NCBI GenBank assembly: GCA_001464665.1
Contig: LNDP01000014.1
Location: 62,001 to 126,000 of the forward strand
Length of the DNA stretch: 64,000 bases
From: Acidobacteria bacterium Ga0074141
GTDB lineage: Bacteria > Acidobacteriota > Blastocatellia > Pyrinomonadales > Pyrinomonadaceae
Reading direction: 5' to 3'
The position numbers were made by a program, and so were the translations under genes. Under the pieces are notes generated by a model. That model searched no databases, was not told the DNA's origin, and saw nothing but the letters and a program-made list of their open reading frames with translations. This document shows positions 15,802 to 23,987 of the stretch, one piece after another (within the stretch, counting starts at the first letter, position 1; every line of letters starts with the position of its first letter).

Positions 15802-16182
15802 ATGTCACTACAAGAGAAATATCAGACGCTTCTCGAACTCGCCAACCAGAACGGTACGACGTATGAACTGAGCGAGGGCAACGGCGGCACGCTTATCGTT
15901 ACGGGAACCGCTCCGAGCGCCGAGGCGAAGCAGCAGCTTTGGGATGAATACGCACGGCTCGATCCGGAATTTAACGACGGCGACTTCGTCCTCAATATCC
16001 AGACGGCAGAGGCCGCGGCCGGCGGCGGAATGCACACGCACACGGTCGAATCGGGCGATAATCTTTCAAAGATAGCCAAGGAATACGGCATCCAGTGGAA
16101 GGCCATCTGGGACCACAATCGCGACATCCTCAACCACCCGGACAAGATCTACCCGGGCCAGGAATTGAAGATACCGATGTAG
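15802..16182 (+). CDS. LysM domain protein (YgaU/BON-LysM-like)
   Basis: 126 aa preceded by a strong AAGGAGGAAAAAG site. The N-terminal ~70 aa resemble a BON-like module (LIVTGTAPSAEAKQQLW) and the C-terminal 50 aa are one LysM domain (HTVESGDNLSKIAKEYG, then IYPGQELKIP). No signal peptide is visible, as in YgaU. It binds peptidoglycan-type glycans or K+ in related proteins. Operon with the BON lipoprotein; terminator 24 bp downstream. Confidence 0.9.
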   Translation: MSLQEKYQTLLELANQNGTTYELSEGNGGTLIVTGTAPSAEAKQQLWDEYARLDPEFNDGDFVLNIQTAEAAAGGGMHTHTVESGDNLSKIAKEYGIQWKAIWDHNRDILNHPDKIYPGQELKIPM

Positions 16183-16206
16183 TTTCACGACAACGAAAGA
16201 AAGTCG

Positions 16207-16243
16207 AAGGCCGTCGCCGGTTCACGGGTGGCGGCCTTTTTTT
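16207..16243 (+). terminator. Intrinsic terminator after the LysM gene
   Basis: Arms 16207-16218 (AAGGCCGTCGCC) and 16227-16238 pair through with G-U tolerance, followed by seven T. Classic form. Confidence 0.88.
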
Positions 16244-16383
16244 CGCCTAGTTTTTGAAACGCGAATTTCGAATCCCTCAGGCTCCGCCTGTCTATTTGCG
16301 GTGAAGCTCTGCTTTACCGTTGTGGCTGCAAACTATTTTGCGGCTTCGCCGCCGGCGGCACAGCCGCATAAAGCTCTCTCAGT

Positions 16384-16408
16384 TGCGGAAAAGTGGAACT
16401 TTTCCGCA
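16384..16408. terminator. Hairpin near the 3' end of the ArsR-type gene
   Basis: TGCGGAAAAG and its exact complement flank a 5-nt loop. It sits 38 bp beyond the stop of the minus-strand regulator gene and could end its transcript. The surrounding 16244-16445 stretch is otherwise GC-rich noncoding sequence with small palindromes (GCGGCTTCGCCGC). Confidence 0.45.
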
Positions 16409-16445
16409 CATAGGGCGGCGTAGCCGCGACGAATTGGCGAGCGGA

Positions 16446-16772
16446 TCATTTCGATTCCAGGTCGCGGGTTAGTTTGGTTAGGACATCGACGGAGTGGTTG
16501 GCGTATTTGTTGATCCAGCGGTCGTAGATGTCGCGGATGGGGACGGCGTTCAGGTAATTCCACCTGAAGCGTCCCTTTTTTTGTGTGATGACGAGGCCGG
16601 CTTTCTCGAGCACGCCGAGGTGCTGCATAACGGTGCAGCGGTCGATCTTTTTGAAGTGCGAGCAGATGTCGCCGGTGGTCATGGCGTCGTCTCGCAAGAG
16701 GTCGAGTATCTCGCGACGCCGGCGGTCGGCCAGAGCCTTGTAAACGAGATCATCTTTTTTCGCGCTTGACAT
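16446..16772 (-). CDS. ArsR-family HTH regulator
   Basis: 108 aa from ATG 16772. Winged-helix ArsR signature: ALADRRRREILDLLRDD, TGDICSHFKKID, VMQHLGVLEKAGLV, KKGRFRWNYLN. There is no Cys metal-binding motif in helix 3, so it is of the SRPBCC-associated type rather than a metal sensor. It is divergent from the SRPBCC gene at 16878, a common and probably functional pair. Confidence 0.92.
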   Translation of the reverse strand: MSSAKKDDLVYKALADRRRREILDLLRDDAMTTGDICSHFKKIDRCTVMQHLGVLEKAGLVITQKKGRFRWNYLNAVPIRDIYDRWINKYANHSVDVLTKLTRDLESK

Positions 16773-16790
16773 GTTGTAAAAATATAACAT
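16771..16790. promoter_or_regulatory. Possible ArsR operator at the start of the regulator gene
   Basis: ATGTT and AACAT form an inverted repeat around an A/T-rich 10-bp centre, overlapping the regulator's start codon region and lying in the divergent intergenic space. Autoregulatory binding is inferred. Confidence 0.3.
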
Positions 16791-16877
16791 ATAGTAGCGC
16801 CCGTTTCAATGAAACAAATTATTAATTCGTAATTACTGATTAATAATTAAGAAGAAAAATGGAGTTGATGTAACACG

Positions 16878-17378
16878 ATGGAATTGAAATTTAAGGTACA
16901 GACGAAGATCCTGCGGCCGGTGGCTGAGGTGTTTGATGCGGTTTATGATCCGAAAAAGCTGAGCGGATATTTCACGAACGGCGGGGCGAGTGCTCCGCTC
17001 GATGAAGGCACGACGGTCGAGTGGGCATTTGCAGATAATCCGGGCGACGAGAAGTTTGCGTTCCCGGTCGTTGTGAAGCGGATGGTCAAGAACGAGCTGA
17101 TCGAACTTGGCTGGGAGGGGACGAAGGGCCTGGACACGCATATCCGGATGGAATTTGATGCGGCGGACGACGGGACGATCGTGCGGATAAGCGAAACGGG
17201 CTGGCGCGAGACGCAGGACGACCTTGATGCTTCGTACAGAAACTGCATGGGCTGGTCGCATATGATCTCGGCGCTGAAGGCATTTGTCGAGCACGGCATC
17301 GACCTGCGGAAAGGGGCGTATTCCGGACTCTACAGCGCGAGCGAGAATCACGGCACGTCCGCCGAAAAAGCCGCCTAG
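16878..17378 (+). CDS. SRPBCC (AHSA1-like) domain protein
   Basis: 166 aa. A START/SRPBCC fold: KFKVQTKILRPVAEVFDAVYDPKKLSGYF at the N terminus, WEGTKGLDTHIRMEF, DGTIVRISETGW and a C-terminal helix CMGWSHMISALKAFVEHG. These proteins bind a hydrophobic ligand in a helix-grip cavity; no substrate can be named. It is probably controlled by the divergent ArsR-type regulator 105 bp away. Confidence 0.9.
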   Translation: MELKFKVQTKILRPVAEVFDAVYDPKKLSGYFTNGGASAPLDEGTTVEWAFADNPGDEKFAFPVVVKRMVKNELIELGWEGTKGLDTHIRMEFDAADDGTIVRISETGWRETQDDLDASYRNCMGWSHMISALKAFVEHGIDLRKGAYSGLYSASENHGTSAEKAA

Positions 17379-17420
17379 GCAGAGACGACATGAGAGGTGT
17401 AGTTTGCTACATTTCTGTTA

Positions 17421-18992
17421 ATGTCCTTGTCCACGGATTTCATCGTCATCGGGAGCGGCGTCGCGGGGCTGCGGGCGGCCATCGCTCTTGCCGAAGCGGG
17501 CGCTCAGGTGACTGTGCTGACAAAGGACAAGGCGAGCGAATCGAACACGGAATATGCACAGGGCGGCGTTGCCGTTGTCCTTTCGGATGACGACCGAGCA
17601 GAGCTGCACGAGGGCGATACTCTCATCGCTGGTGCGGGGCTTTGCGATGAGCGGGCGGTCGAGACTCTCGTCACCGAAGGCACGCGATACATAAAGCAGC
17701 TCATCGAGTGGGGAACTGAGTTCGATAAAGAGGGCGGCAATCTTGTTTTTACGCAAGAGGCCGCCCATTCGCGTCGGCGGATACTCCATGCAAATGGCGA
17801 TTCGACGGGTGCGGAATTCGTTCGTTCGCTGATCGCGAGAGCGGGCCGCGAACCCTCGATCAGCCTTTTGCCATTTGCGGCGACCGAGAGCCTTTTGACC
17901 GCGGACGGGCGGTGCACGGGCGTCCGCTATCTAGACCCGATACTGCGTGCACCGCGGGAAGTTTTTGCAAAGGCGGTGATCCTCTGCACGGGCGGTGCGG
18001 GCCAGCTTTATCAGCACACGACCAACCCGCCGGTTGCGACGGGCGACGGCATGGCGATGGCGTATTTCGCCGGTGCGGACATGGCCGACATGGAGTTCAT
18101 CCAGTTTCACCCGACGGCACTGAGCCTCGAGGGTGCGCCGCGGTTTTTGCTCTCGGAAGCGATGCGTGGCGAGGGCGGCATCTTGCGAAATGCACAGGGC
18201 GTGCGGTTCATGGGACGCTACGACGAACGGCTCGAGCTTGCCCCACGCGACATCGTATCGCGCTCGATAGTGGCGGAGATGCGGCGGACGGGATCGCGGA
18301 CGGTCTTTCTGGATATGACGGCGCTTGAGGGCGACTTCCTCCGTCACCGCTTTCCGAAGATCGATGAGACCTGCCGGGCGCTTGGGCTCGATATCGCGAA
18401 AGATATGCTGCCGGTCTCGCCGGCCTCGCATTACTGCATGGGCGGCGTGCGGACCGACCTCTGGGGCAGGACGACGCTGCCCGGGCTTTACGCGGCGGGC
18501 GAGGTGACCTGCACAGGCGTTCACGGAGCGAATCGGCTTGCTTCAAACTCGCTGCTCGAGGGGCTCGTTTTTGGTGCTAGGGCCGGCGAGGCGGCGGCGA
18601 GCGACAGTGGTCAATTGTCGGTGGTCAGTGGCCGGTCAGAAGCCAGAAATGAAGTGGCAGAGAACAAACGCAAGCCTGCGCTTTCGACCGCGGTGCGGAA
18701 GCGCGTGAAGCGGGTGATGTGGGAACGCGTCGGGATCTTGCGGGACCGTGAATCGCTGCGGCGGGCGATCGCGGAGTTTGACCAGATCGCGAAGGCGAAC
18801 TTGAGCACGGCCTCGCGTAATTTTGTGACGCTTGCGGGCCTGGTTGCCGCGGCCGCATTTTGGCGAGAGGAATCTCGCGGCGGGCATTTCAGGACCGACT
18901 TTCCGGAGCAGGAAGAAGCGTTTCGAGCTCACTCGATCCAGCGGCTTGGGGATGCGATCACCTCATCCGAACGCATTGATCCGGGCGAATAG
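17421..18992 (+). CDS. nadB: L-aspartate oxidase
   Basis: 523 aa. FAD-binding GSGVAGLRAAIALAEAG at 12-28; SNTEYAQGGVAV; the fumarate-reductase-family active-site region HTTNPPVATGDGMAMAYFAGA; EFIQFHPTAL; GGVRTDLWGRT; GANRLASNSLLEGL near 375-390. It oxidises aspartate to iminoaspartate for NAD synthesis. A low-complexity 7-bp-periodic stretch (18605-18656) inserts about 17 residues (GQLSVVSGRSEA..) between the FAD domain and the C-terminal helical domain without breaking the frame. nadA and nadC are not in the window. Confidence 0.95.
   Translation: MSLSTDFIVIGSGVAGLRAAIALAEAGAQVTVLTKDKASESNTEYAQGGVAVVLSDDDRAELHEGDTLIAGAGLCDERAVETLVTEGTRYIKQLIEWGTEFDKEGGNLVFTQEAAHSRRRILHANGDSTGAEFVRSLIARAGREPSISLLPFAATESLLTADGRCTGVRYLDPILRAPREVFAKAVILCTGGAGQLYQHTTNPPVATGDGMAMAYFAGADMADMEFIQFHPTALSLEGAPRFLLSEAMRGEGGILRNAQGVRFMGRYDERLELAPRDIVSRSIVAEMRRTGSRTVFLDMTALEGDFLRHRFPKIDETCRALGLDIAKDMLPVSPASHYCMGGVRTDLWGRTTLPGLYAAGEVTCTGVHGANRLASNSLLEGLVFGARAGEAAASDSGQLSVVSGRSEARNEVAENKRKPALSTAVRKRVKRVMWERVGILRDRESLRRAIAEFDQIAKANLSTASRNFVTLAGLVAAAAFWREESRGGHFRTDFPEQEEAFRAHSIQRLGDAITSSERIDPGE
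18605..18656. repeat. 7-bp periodic repeat inside nadB
   Basis: Consecutive heptads AGTGGTC, AATTGTC, GGTGGTC, AGTGGCC, GGTCAGA, then related sequence. It is translated in frame as GQLSVVSGRSEAR in a linker of nadB, where family members have no such segment. Confidence 0.7.
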
Positions 18993-19058
18993 AGTAGATA
19001 AATCAACGGTTTGCGGGTATCATTCAATTAAACTCTCGCAAGGAAAACGACACAAGAA

Positions 19059-20657
19059 ATGGAATATTCAGCCACGACACTGAACCTGGCTTCGATGCTG
19101 GACCACCACGCGAAGCTTGCCCCGCAGAAAGAGGCGATCGTCTGGAACGACGTTCGTATGTCATACGGCCAGCTCAACGCGATGGTGAACAAGGTCGCCA
19201 ACGCACTGGTCGCGATGGGCATCGGCCACGGCGACAAGGTCGCCTTGAGCTGCCCGAACATCCCGTATTTCCCGATGGTCTATTACGGCATTTTGAAGGC
19301 CGGTGCGGCGGTCGTGCCACTCAGCGTGCTCTTTAAGCCGCGAGAGGTCGCCTATCACTTGGAGGACTCGGACGCGAAGGCCGTCTTCGTTTTTGAAGGC
19401 ACGGATGAGCTGCCGCTTGGGCAGGCGGTGAAGGGCGGGTTTGATCAGGTCGAGAGCTGCAAGGACCTGATCGTGATGACGAAAGACCCGGCGGGTGCGA
19501 GCCCGTTTCCGGAGCACAAAACGCTCGGGCAACTGATCTTTCCGCAGCCGGACACGTTTGAAACCTATCCGACCGCACCGCAAGATACGGCGGCGATACT
19601 TTACACCTCAGGCACTACCGGCCAGCCGAAGGGAGCTGAGCTGACGCATTTTAATCTTTACACGAATGTGGTGACGACGTTTCTCGTTCACCTGCCGATG
19701 CTCGATTTTACCGACGGCGAGCAGAAGACGTGCCTGATAACGCTGCCGCTTTTCCACACGACCGGGCAGACCGTTCAGATGAATACGCAGATCTATGCCG
19801 GCCACCGCGTGGTGCTTTTGCCGCGGTTCGAGCCGCAGGCGACGCTCGAGGCGATGGCGAAGGAGCGTATCAATTTTTGGGTCGGTGTGCCGACGATGTA
19901 TTGGGCGCTACTGAAATTTGCCGATGAGACGGGCTTTGACATCAGCGGCATCAAAGAGACGATGAAGGTCTGTTCCTCGGGCGGAGCTCCCATGCCGGTC
20001 GAGGTGATGAAGGCATTCGAGGCGAAATTCGGCGTGCGGGTGATGGAAGGCTACGGGCTTTCGGAGACCTCGCCGCTTGCGTGCTTTAACCATTTTGAGA
20101 TGGCCTCAAAGCCGGGAACGGTCGGGCAGGCGATCTTTGGCGTGGATGTTCGGTGCTTTGATACCGAGGACAAAGAGGTGCCGCGTGGAGAGCGGGGCGA
20201 GGTCGTTATCCGCGGTGCGAACGTGATGAAGGGCTATTACAAACGGCCCGAAGCGACGGCCGAGGCGTTTCGCAACGGCTGGTTCCACACGGGCGACATC
20301 GGCATCATGGACGAAGAGGGCTATCTCTCGATCGTTGACCGCACGAAGGACATGATCCTCCGCGGCGGTTACAACATCTATCCGCGAGAGCTTGAGGAAG
20401 CGATAATGACGCACCCGGCCGTTTCGCTTTGTGCGGTTATTGGCGTGCCGGACGAACGGCTCGGCGAGGAGGTCAAAGCGTATCTGGTGTTGAAAGATGG
20501 CGCGCAGCTTTCGGATGCGGCGTTCATCGACTGGTGCCGTGAGCAGTTTGCGGCGAACAAATATCCGCGGTACGTCGAGTTTCGCGACAGCCTGCCGATC
20601 GGGGCGACGGGCAAGATCTTTAAGCGTGCGCTCAAGGAAGAGGTGGCGGGACACTAG
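19059..20657 (+). CDS. Long-chain fatty-acid (acyl) CoA ligase
   Basis: 532 aa, ANL superfamily. P-loop ILYTSGTTGQPKGAELTH, GYGLSETSPLACFNH, WFHTGDIGIMDEEGYLSIVDRTKD, GGYNIYPRELEEAI and C-terminal GKIFKRALKEE with the catalytic Lys. It activates a carboxylate as acyl-AMP then acyl-CoA; chain length cannot be read from sequence. The next gene starts at the following base. Confidence 0.93.
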   Translation: MEYSATTLNLASMLDHHAKLAPQKEAIVWNDVRMSYGQLNAMVNKVANALVAMGIGHGDKVALSCPNIPYFPMVYYGILKAGAAVVPLSVLFKPREVAYHLEDSDAKAVFVFEGTDELPLGQAVKGGFDQVESCKDLIVMTKDPAGASPFPEHKTLGQLIFPQPDTFETYPTAPQDTAAILYTSGTTGQPKGAELTHFNLYTNVVTTFLVHLPMLDFTDGEQKTCLITLPLFHTTGQTVQMNTQIYAGHRVVLLPRFEPQATLEAMAKERINFWVGVPTMYWALLKFADETGFDISGIKETMKVCSSGGAPMPVEVMKAFEAKFGVRVMEGYGLSETSPLACFNHFEMASKPGTVGQAIFGVDVRCFDTEDKEVPRGERGEVVIRGANVMKGYYKRPEATAEAFRNGWFHTGDIGIMDEEGYLSIVDRTKDMILRGGYNIYPRELEEAIMTHPAVSLCAVIGVPDERLGEEVKAYLVLKDGAQLSDAAFIDWCREQFAANKYPRYVEFRDSLPIGATGKIFKRALKEEVAGH

Positions 20658-21011
20658 ATGCTGCGAGTGAAGTTGTTTGCGGCCGTGTTGTTTGCGGCGA
20701 TCGGAATGGCAGGGTGTTTCGGCGGAGGCGGCGGGCGGTATGTGATCGGCGAAAGCAAGGCGTTTGAGGCGTCACTTTATCGGCAGAATTGCGCGATCTG
20801 CCATGGGCCGGAAGGCGATGGCAAGACGCTCGACGACGGAACGGTCGTGCCGAGCCTTCGGGAAGGGAACTTCAAAGCCGTGAACGACGGGCAGATCTAT
20901 AACCAGATCGCCAATGGCGGCAATGGGATGGTCGGCTTCCGGCGGCAATTGAGCGAGCGAGAGCTGAGGCTTCTCGTCGATCTGGTCAGGCGAGATCTAA
21001 GGGGGCAGTAG
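20658..21011 (+). CDS. Cytochrome c-type lipoprotein
   Basis: 117 aa. Signal with lipobox GMAGC near residue 20, then one haem-binding site CAICH (about residue 45), GPEGDGKTL, and a C-terminal GMVGFRRQLSERE helix with a candidate Met axial ligand. Small class I cytochrome c anchored outside the membrane. It abuts the acyl-CoA ligase stop and lies 4 bp before the epimerase, so the three are probably one transcript. Confidence 0.9.
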   Translation: MLRVKLFAAVLFAAIGMAGCFGGGGGRYVIGESKAFEASLYRQNCAICHGPEGDGKTLDDGTVVPSLREGNFKAVNDGQIYNQIANGGNGMVGFRRQLSERELRLLVDLVRRDLRGQ

Positions 21012-21015
21012 CGTT

Positions 21016-21915
21016 ATGAAAGCATTGATCACAGGAGCGAGCGGGCTGATCGGAACAGAGCTGCAGAAAGCCCTGAGAGAAAAGGGCTGGGAGCTTTTGC
21101 TTGCCTCGCGGAGCGAGCCGAAGGACGACCGGCACATCAAGTGGACGGTTGAAGATGGCTTTCGGGACGAAGACCTTGAGCAGCTCGAGGGGCTCGATGC
21201 CGTGATCCACCTGGCGGGCGAAAACGTCGCCGGGCTTCGCTGGACGGATGAGAAAAAGAAGGCGATACGCGAGAGCCGCGTGCTCGGGACGCGGACGCTG
21301 ATCGATGCGTTTTCAAAGCTAAAGGATCGGCCGAAGGCGTTCATTGCCGGCTCGGCGATCGGCTTTTACGGGAACCGCGGCGATGACGAAATGACCGAGG
21401 CGAGCCCGGCGGGCGACGGCTTTTTCCCCGAGGTTTGCCGCGATTGGGAAGCGGAATCGCGACGTGCGGAGGACCTTGGCATCCGGACGGTCTTGATGCG
21501 GACGGGCATCGTGCTATCAAAGGACGGCGGTGCTCTTGGCACAATGCTTCTGCCCTTCAAGATGGGCGTCGGCGGCGTGGTCGGCTCGGGCAAGCAATGG
21601 ATGAGCTGGATCTCGCTTGCGGACCAGATCAGGGCGATACTTTTTGTGCTTGAGAACGAGAAGATGCGCGGGGCCGTGAACCTGACCTCGCCAAATCCGG
21701 CGACGAACGAGCAATTTACCAAAACGCTCGGCGAGGTGCTCTACCGGCCGACGTTTCTGCCGCTGCCGGAATTCGCGGTCGGGATGATCTTCGGCGAAAT
21801 GGGCGACGCGTTGCTGCTCGATTCAACAAAGGTTCTGCCGAAGCGGCTCGAAGATGCGGGGTTTGAGTTTGAGTATCCGGAGTTGAGACAGTCACTCGAA
21901 TGGGCCGTTAAATAG
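21016..21915 (+). CDS. TIGR01777/SDR39U1-type NAD(P)-dependent epimerase
   Basis: 299 aa. N-terminal Rossmann GASGLIGTEL, HLAGENVAGLRWTDEKKK, the SAIGFYGNRGDDEMTE stretch (active-site region of this SDR group), RTGIVLSKDGGAL, and a C-terminal DUF1731-like segment ending SLEWAVK. Substrate unknown in the whole family. Third gene of the 19059-21915 set. Confidence 0.9.
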   Translation: MKALITGASGLIGTELQKALREKGWELLLASRSEPKDDRHIKWTVEDGFRDEDLEQLEGLDAVIHLAGENVAGLRWTDEKKKAIRESRVLGTRTLIDAFSKLKDRPKAFIAGSAIGFYGNRGDDEMTEASPAGDGFFPEVCRDWEAESRRAEDLGIRTVLMRTGIVLSKDGGALGTMLLPFKMGVGGVVGSGKQWMSWISLADQIRAILFVLENEKMRGAVNLTSPNPATNEQFTKTLGEVLYRPTFLPLPEFAVGMIFGEMGDALLLDSTKVLPKRLEDAGFEFEYPELRQSLEWAVK

Positions 21916-21923
21916 ACGAGAGA

Positions 21924-23048
21924 ATGAGCTTTTTTAAAGATCTTTTTTCTTCCTCAAAAGAAGAGCCGCAGATCGAATCGATAAAAAGTTACGAGGATTT
22001 CTGGAATTGGTTCAGAACGCGGGCGACAGATTTTTATCGTGTCGTAAAGCTGAATGGAGACTTCGAACACGATTTTTTTGATCACGTGAACCCGCGTCTC
22101 GATCAGCTTCATGACGGCCTCTACCTACTAAGCGGCATGATTGACGAGAACACTGCGGAGTTGATCATAACACCAGACGGCGTTGTAAAGAATATTGTCT
22201 TTGCTGAAGAACTGGTTGCTGCCGCTCCGAGGATCGATGGCTGGAAGTTCACGGCGTTGAAACCGGCGTCTGGGGAGGCCTTCGGTCTCGCAAAAGGTGA
22301 TCTAGTGATCGAAGCCGATAATCTCTTTTTTGTTCCGAGAAATCATTGGGAACGACCCGACGATATAGATATCGTTATCGTTCACGAAAACGTCTCTGAA
22401 GAAAACCGTGACGAGATGTCACATGCAATTGATCTTTTTCTCGACAGTTATCTTGGCGAACTCAGTTTTGTTACTCAGATCGACAACCTTGAGACTGCGG
22501 GACCAAACGAGTTAACCGAAGATCTACGCCCGTTATTAGAATTGAAAGATTACCTTCAAGGCAGACAGGCTGCATTCCGAGAAAAATATAGTGCAGAACG
22601 ACCACACACCAGTGAAGATGTATTCTCGTTGCTCACTGCCGAAAGTAAAGATGGACTTCCTCTAATGGCAGCCGTGAATAGCACGCTCTTGTTGTGGGAC
22701 AAAAAAGCATCTCACCCGTGGGTCGCCTATATTGAGTTTGGCTACCCGGCTGACGACAACGGCCTGCCGAGTAGCGAGGCGTTGGAAGCCCTTGCCTTAA
22801 TAGAAGACGCGATGAATAGCGAACTTGTCGACGATGATGGCTACTTATATGTAGGAAGGCAGACCTTCGACGGTGTGCGGACAGTCTATTTCGCTTGCAA
22901 GAACTTTAGGCTGCCATCGAAGGTCTTTAATGCCTTCGCAAAGAAATATTCGAGCGAGTATGAGATCGATTTTGGGATCTACAAAGACAAATATTGGCAA
23001 ACGTTCGACCGTTTCTTGCCGGTCGAAAATGACGAGCACGTAAACTAG
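21924..23048 (+). CDS. DUF695-like protein
   Basis: 374 aa, soluble, no signal peptide. The N-terminal ~190 aa (SYEDFWNWFRTRATDFYRVVK, FFVPRNHWERPDDIDIVIVHENV) and the C-terminal ~140 aa (WVAYIEFGYPADDNGLPSSEALEAL.., DDDGYLYVGRQTFDGVRTVYFACK) resemble the DUF695 family as I recall it. Function unknown. Its end overlaps the convergent cyclase gene by 4 bp. Confidence 0.7.
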   Translation: MSFFKDLFSSSKEEPQIESIKSYEDFWNWFRTRATDFYRVVKLNGDFEHDFFDHVNPRLDQLHDGLYLLSGMIDENTAELIITPDGVVKNIVFAEELVAAAPRIDGWKFTALKPASGEAFGLAKGDLVIEADNLFFVPRNHWERPDDIDIVIVHENVSEENRDEMSHAIDLFLDSYLGELSFVTQIDNLETAGPNELTEDLRPLLELKDYLQGRQAAFREKYSAERPHTSEDVFSLLTAESKDGLPLMAAVNSTLLLWDKKASHPWVAYIEFGYPADDNGLPSSEALEALALIEDAMNSELVDDDGYLYVGRQTFDGVRTVYFACKNFRLPSKVFNAFAKKYSSEYEIDFGIYKDKYWQTFDRFLPVENDEHVN

Positions 23049-23842
23049 CGATTACCCTGGAGCATCAGCAACGGCCGGCTTGGGGCGCAGTCGGAGTCGA
23101 ACGGGGCGATCTGAAGATTTAGCATGTACTCGCCATCTGGAACCTCGTTCGGGACGTAGATCAGTTCGGTGATGGTCGAATTCATCCGAGTTTGCGGGTT
23201 CGTTTCGAAACTTCCTACTTCAACATTCCAAAAAATTCGGTGGTTTATCAGCTTTCCTTCGTCGAAGATCCGGTCGATCGAGGGCAGATCGACGAGCAGG
23301 TGTGTGAATCCGTGTTCGACGATCAGCCGCATCGCATCGGCGGTGAAATAGGGCGGAATGTTGTCCTCGCCATATTCGGCTGAGAGTTTTGCGCCGGTGT
23401 TTGGCAGGGTGCGGATGATCAGGGCCTTTGAATGCGGAATTCGGAGTGCGGAATGCGGAATATCATCTTCAACAGACGCGAGACGTTCGATCAGTGAATC
23501 TTTTGCGATGACTTTGTCGCGACCATCAAAAATCGATAAGCCTGTCGTGGTCGTTTCGTCTATGCTCGTTGGCTCGACTGAGATCAAAACCGCGGGAATC
23601 AGGATTTCGGTTAGGCAATCGCGGACTGAGATGCGTTCGTTGGTGATGTGGCCGACGCATTCGGTGTGAGTGCCGTTGCAATGCGGGATAAATGTGTATT
23701 GTTCGAAGTTCACGCTCCCGCCCTGCCGCGTATCGCCGACTAGGCTGCCTGCACGAACGGGCTCCGACCGCGCCCGCTCGACACCATAGGCATTCGGCTG
23801 CGTGCCGTTGAACTTTAGCGGAATTGAGATATCGAACGTCAT
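23045..23842 (-). CDS. Cyclase family protein, candidate kynurenine formamidase
   Basis: 265 aa. The KynB/cyclase family core is seen as HCNGTHTECVGHI (variant of HxGTHxD), then a beta strand and AVLISVE. It would hydrolyse N-formylkynurenine, which fits the kmo, kynU and later-pathway genes nearby, though the Asp of the motif is Glu here, so activity is uncertain. A 7-bp-periodic insertion (23431-23465) is read as IPHSALRIPHS between two strands. An 11-codon copy of its own start lies upstream at 23872-23907. Confidence 0.75.
   Translation of the reverse strand: MTFDISIPLKFNGTQPNAYGVERARSEPVRAGSLVGDTRQGGSVNFEQYTFIPHCNGTHTECVGHITNERISVRDCLTEILIPAVLISVEPTSIDETTTTGLSIFDGRDKVIAKDSLIERLASVEDDIPHSALRIPHSKALIIRTLPNTGAKLSAEYGEDNIPPYFTADAMRLIVEHGFTHLLVDLPSIDRIFDEGKLINHRIFWNVEVGSFETNPQTRMNSTITELIYVPNEVPDGEYMLNLQIAPFDSDCAPSRPLLMLQGNR
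23431..23465. repeat. 7-bp periodic repeat inside the cyclase gene
   Basis: Heptads GAATGCG, GAATTCG, GAGTGCG, GAATGCG, GAAT. On the coding strand they read as alternating IPHSA/RIPHS, an unnatural-looking peptide in a family with no such segment. Confidence 0.7.
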
Positions 23843-23849
23843 TTTTGTT

Positions 23850-23987
23850 TTAAGCTCTAAGCTGTTAGCTATTAGCTTTTAGCCGGAACTGAAATATCAA
23901 ACGTCATGTTTATTTCAAGCTTTAAGCTGTTAGCCATAAGCTTTTAGCCGGAGAGCTAAGGGCTAATAGCTTACAGCTAAAGGCTAT
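23850..23987. repeat. 7-bp periodic array plus duplicated cyclase start
   Basis: Heptads AAGCTCT, AAGCTGT, TAGCTAT, TAGCTTT, then a repeat of the cyclase 5' end (ATG at 23907, reading MTFDISVPAKS then stop at 23872), then AAGCTTT, AAGCTGT and a third array (AGCTAAG, GGCTAAT, AGCTTAC, AGCTAAA, GGCTATA). The last array supplies the stop codon of kmo. Confidence 0.75.
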
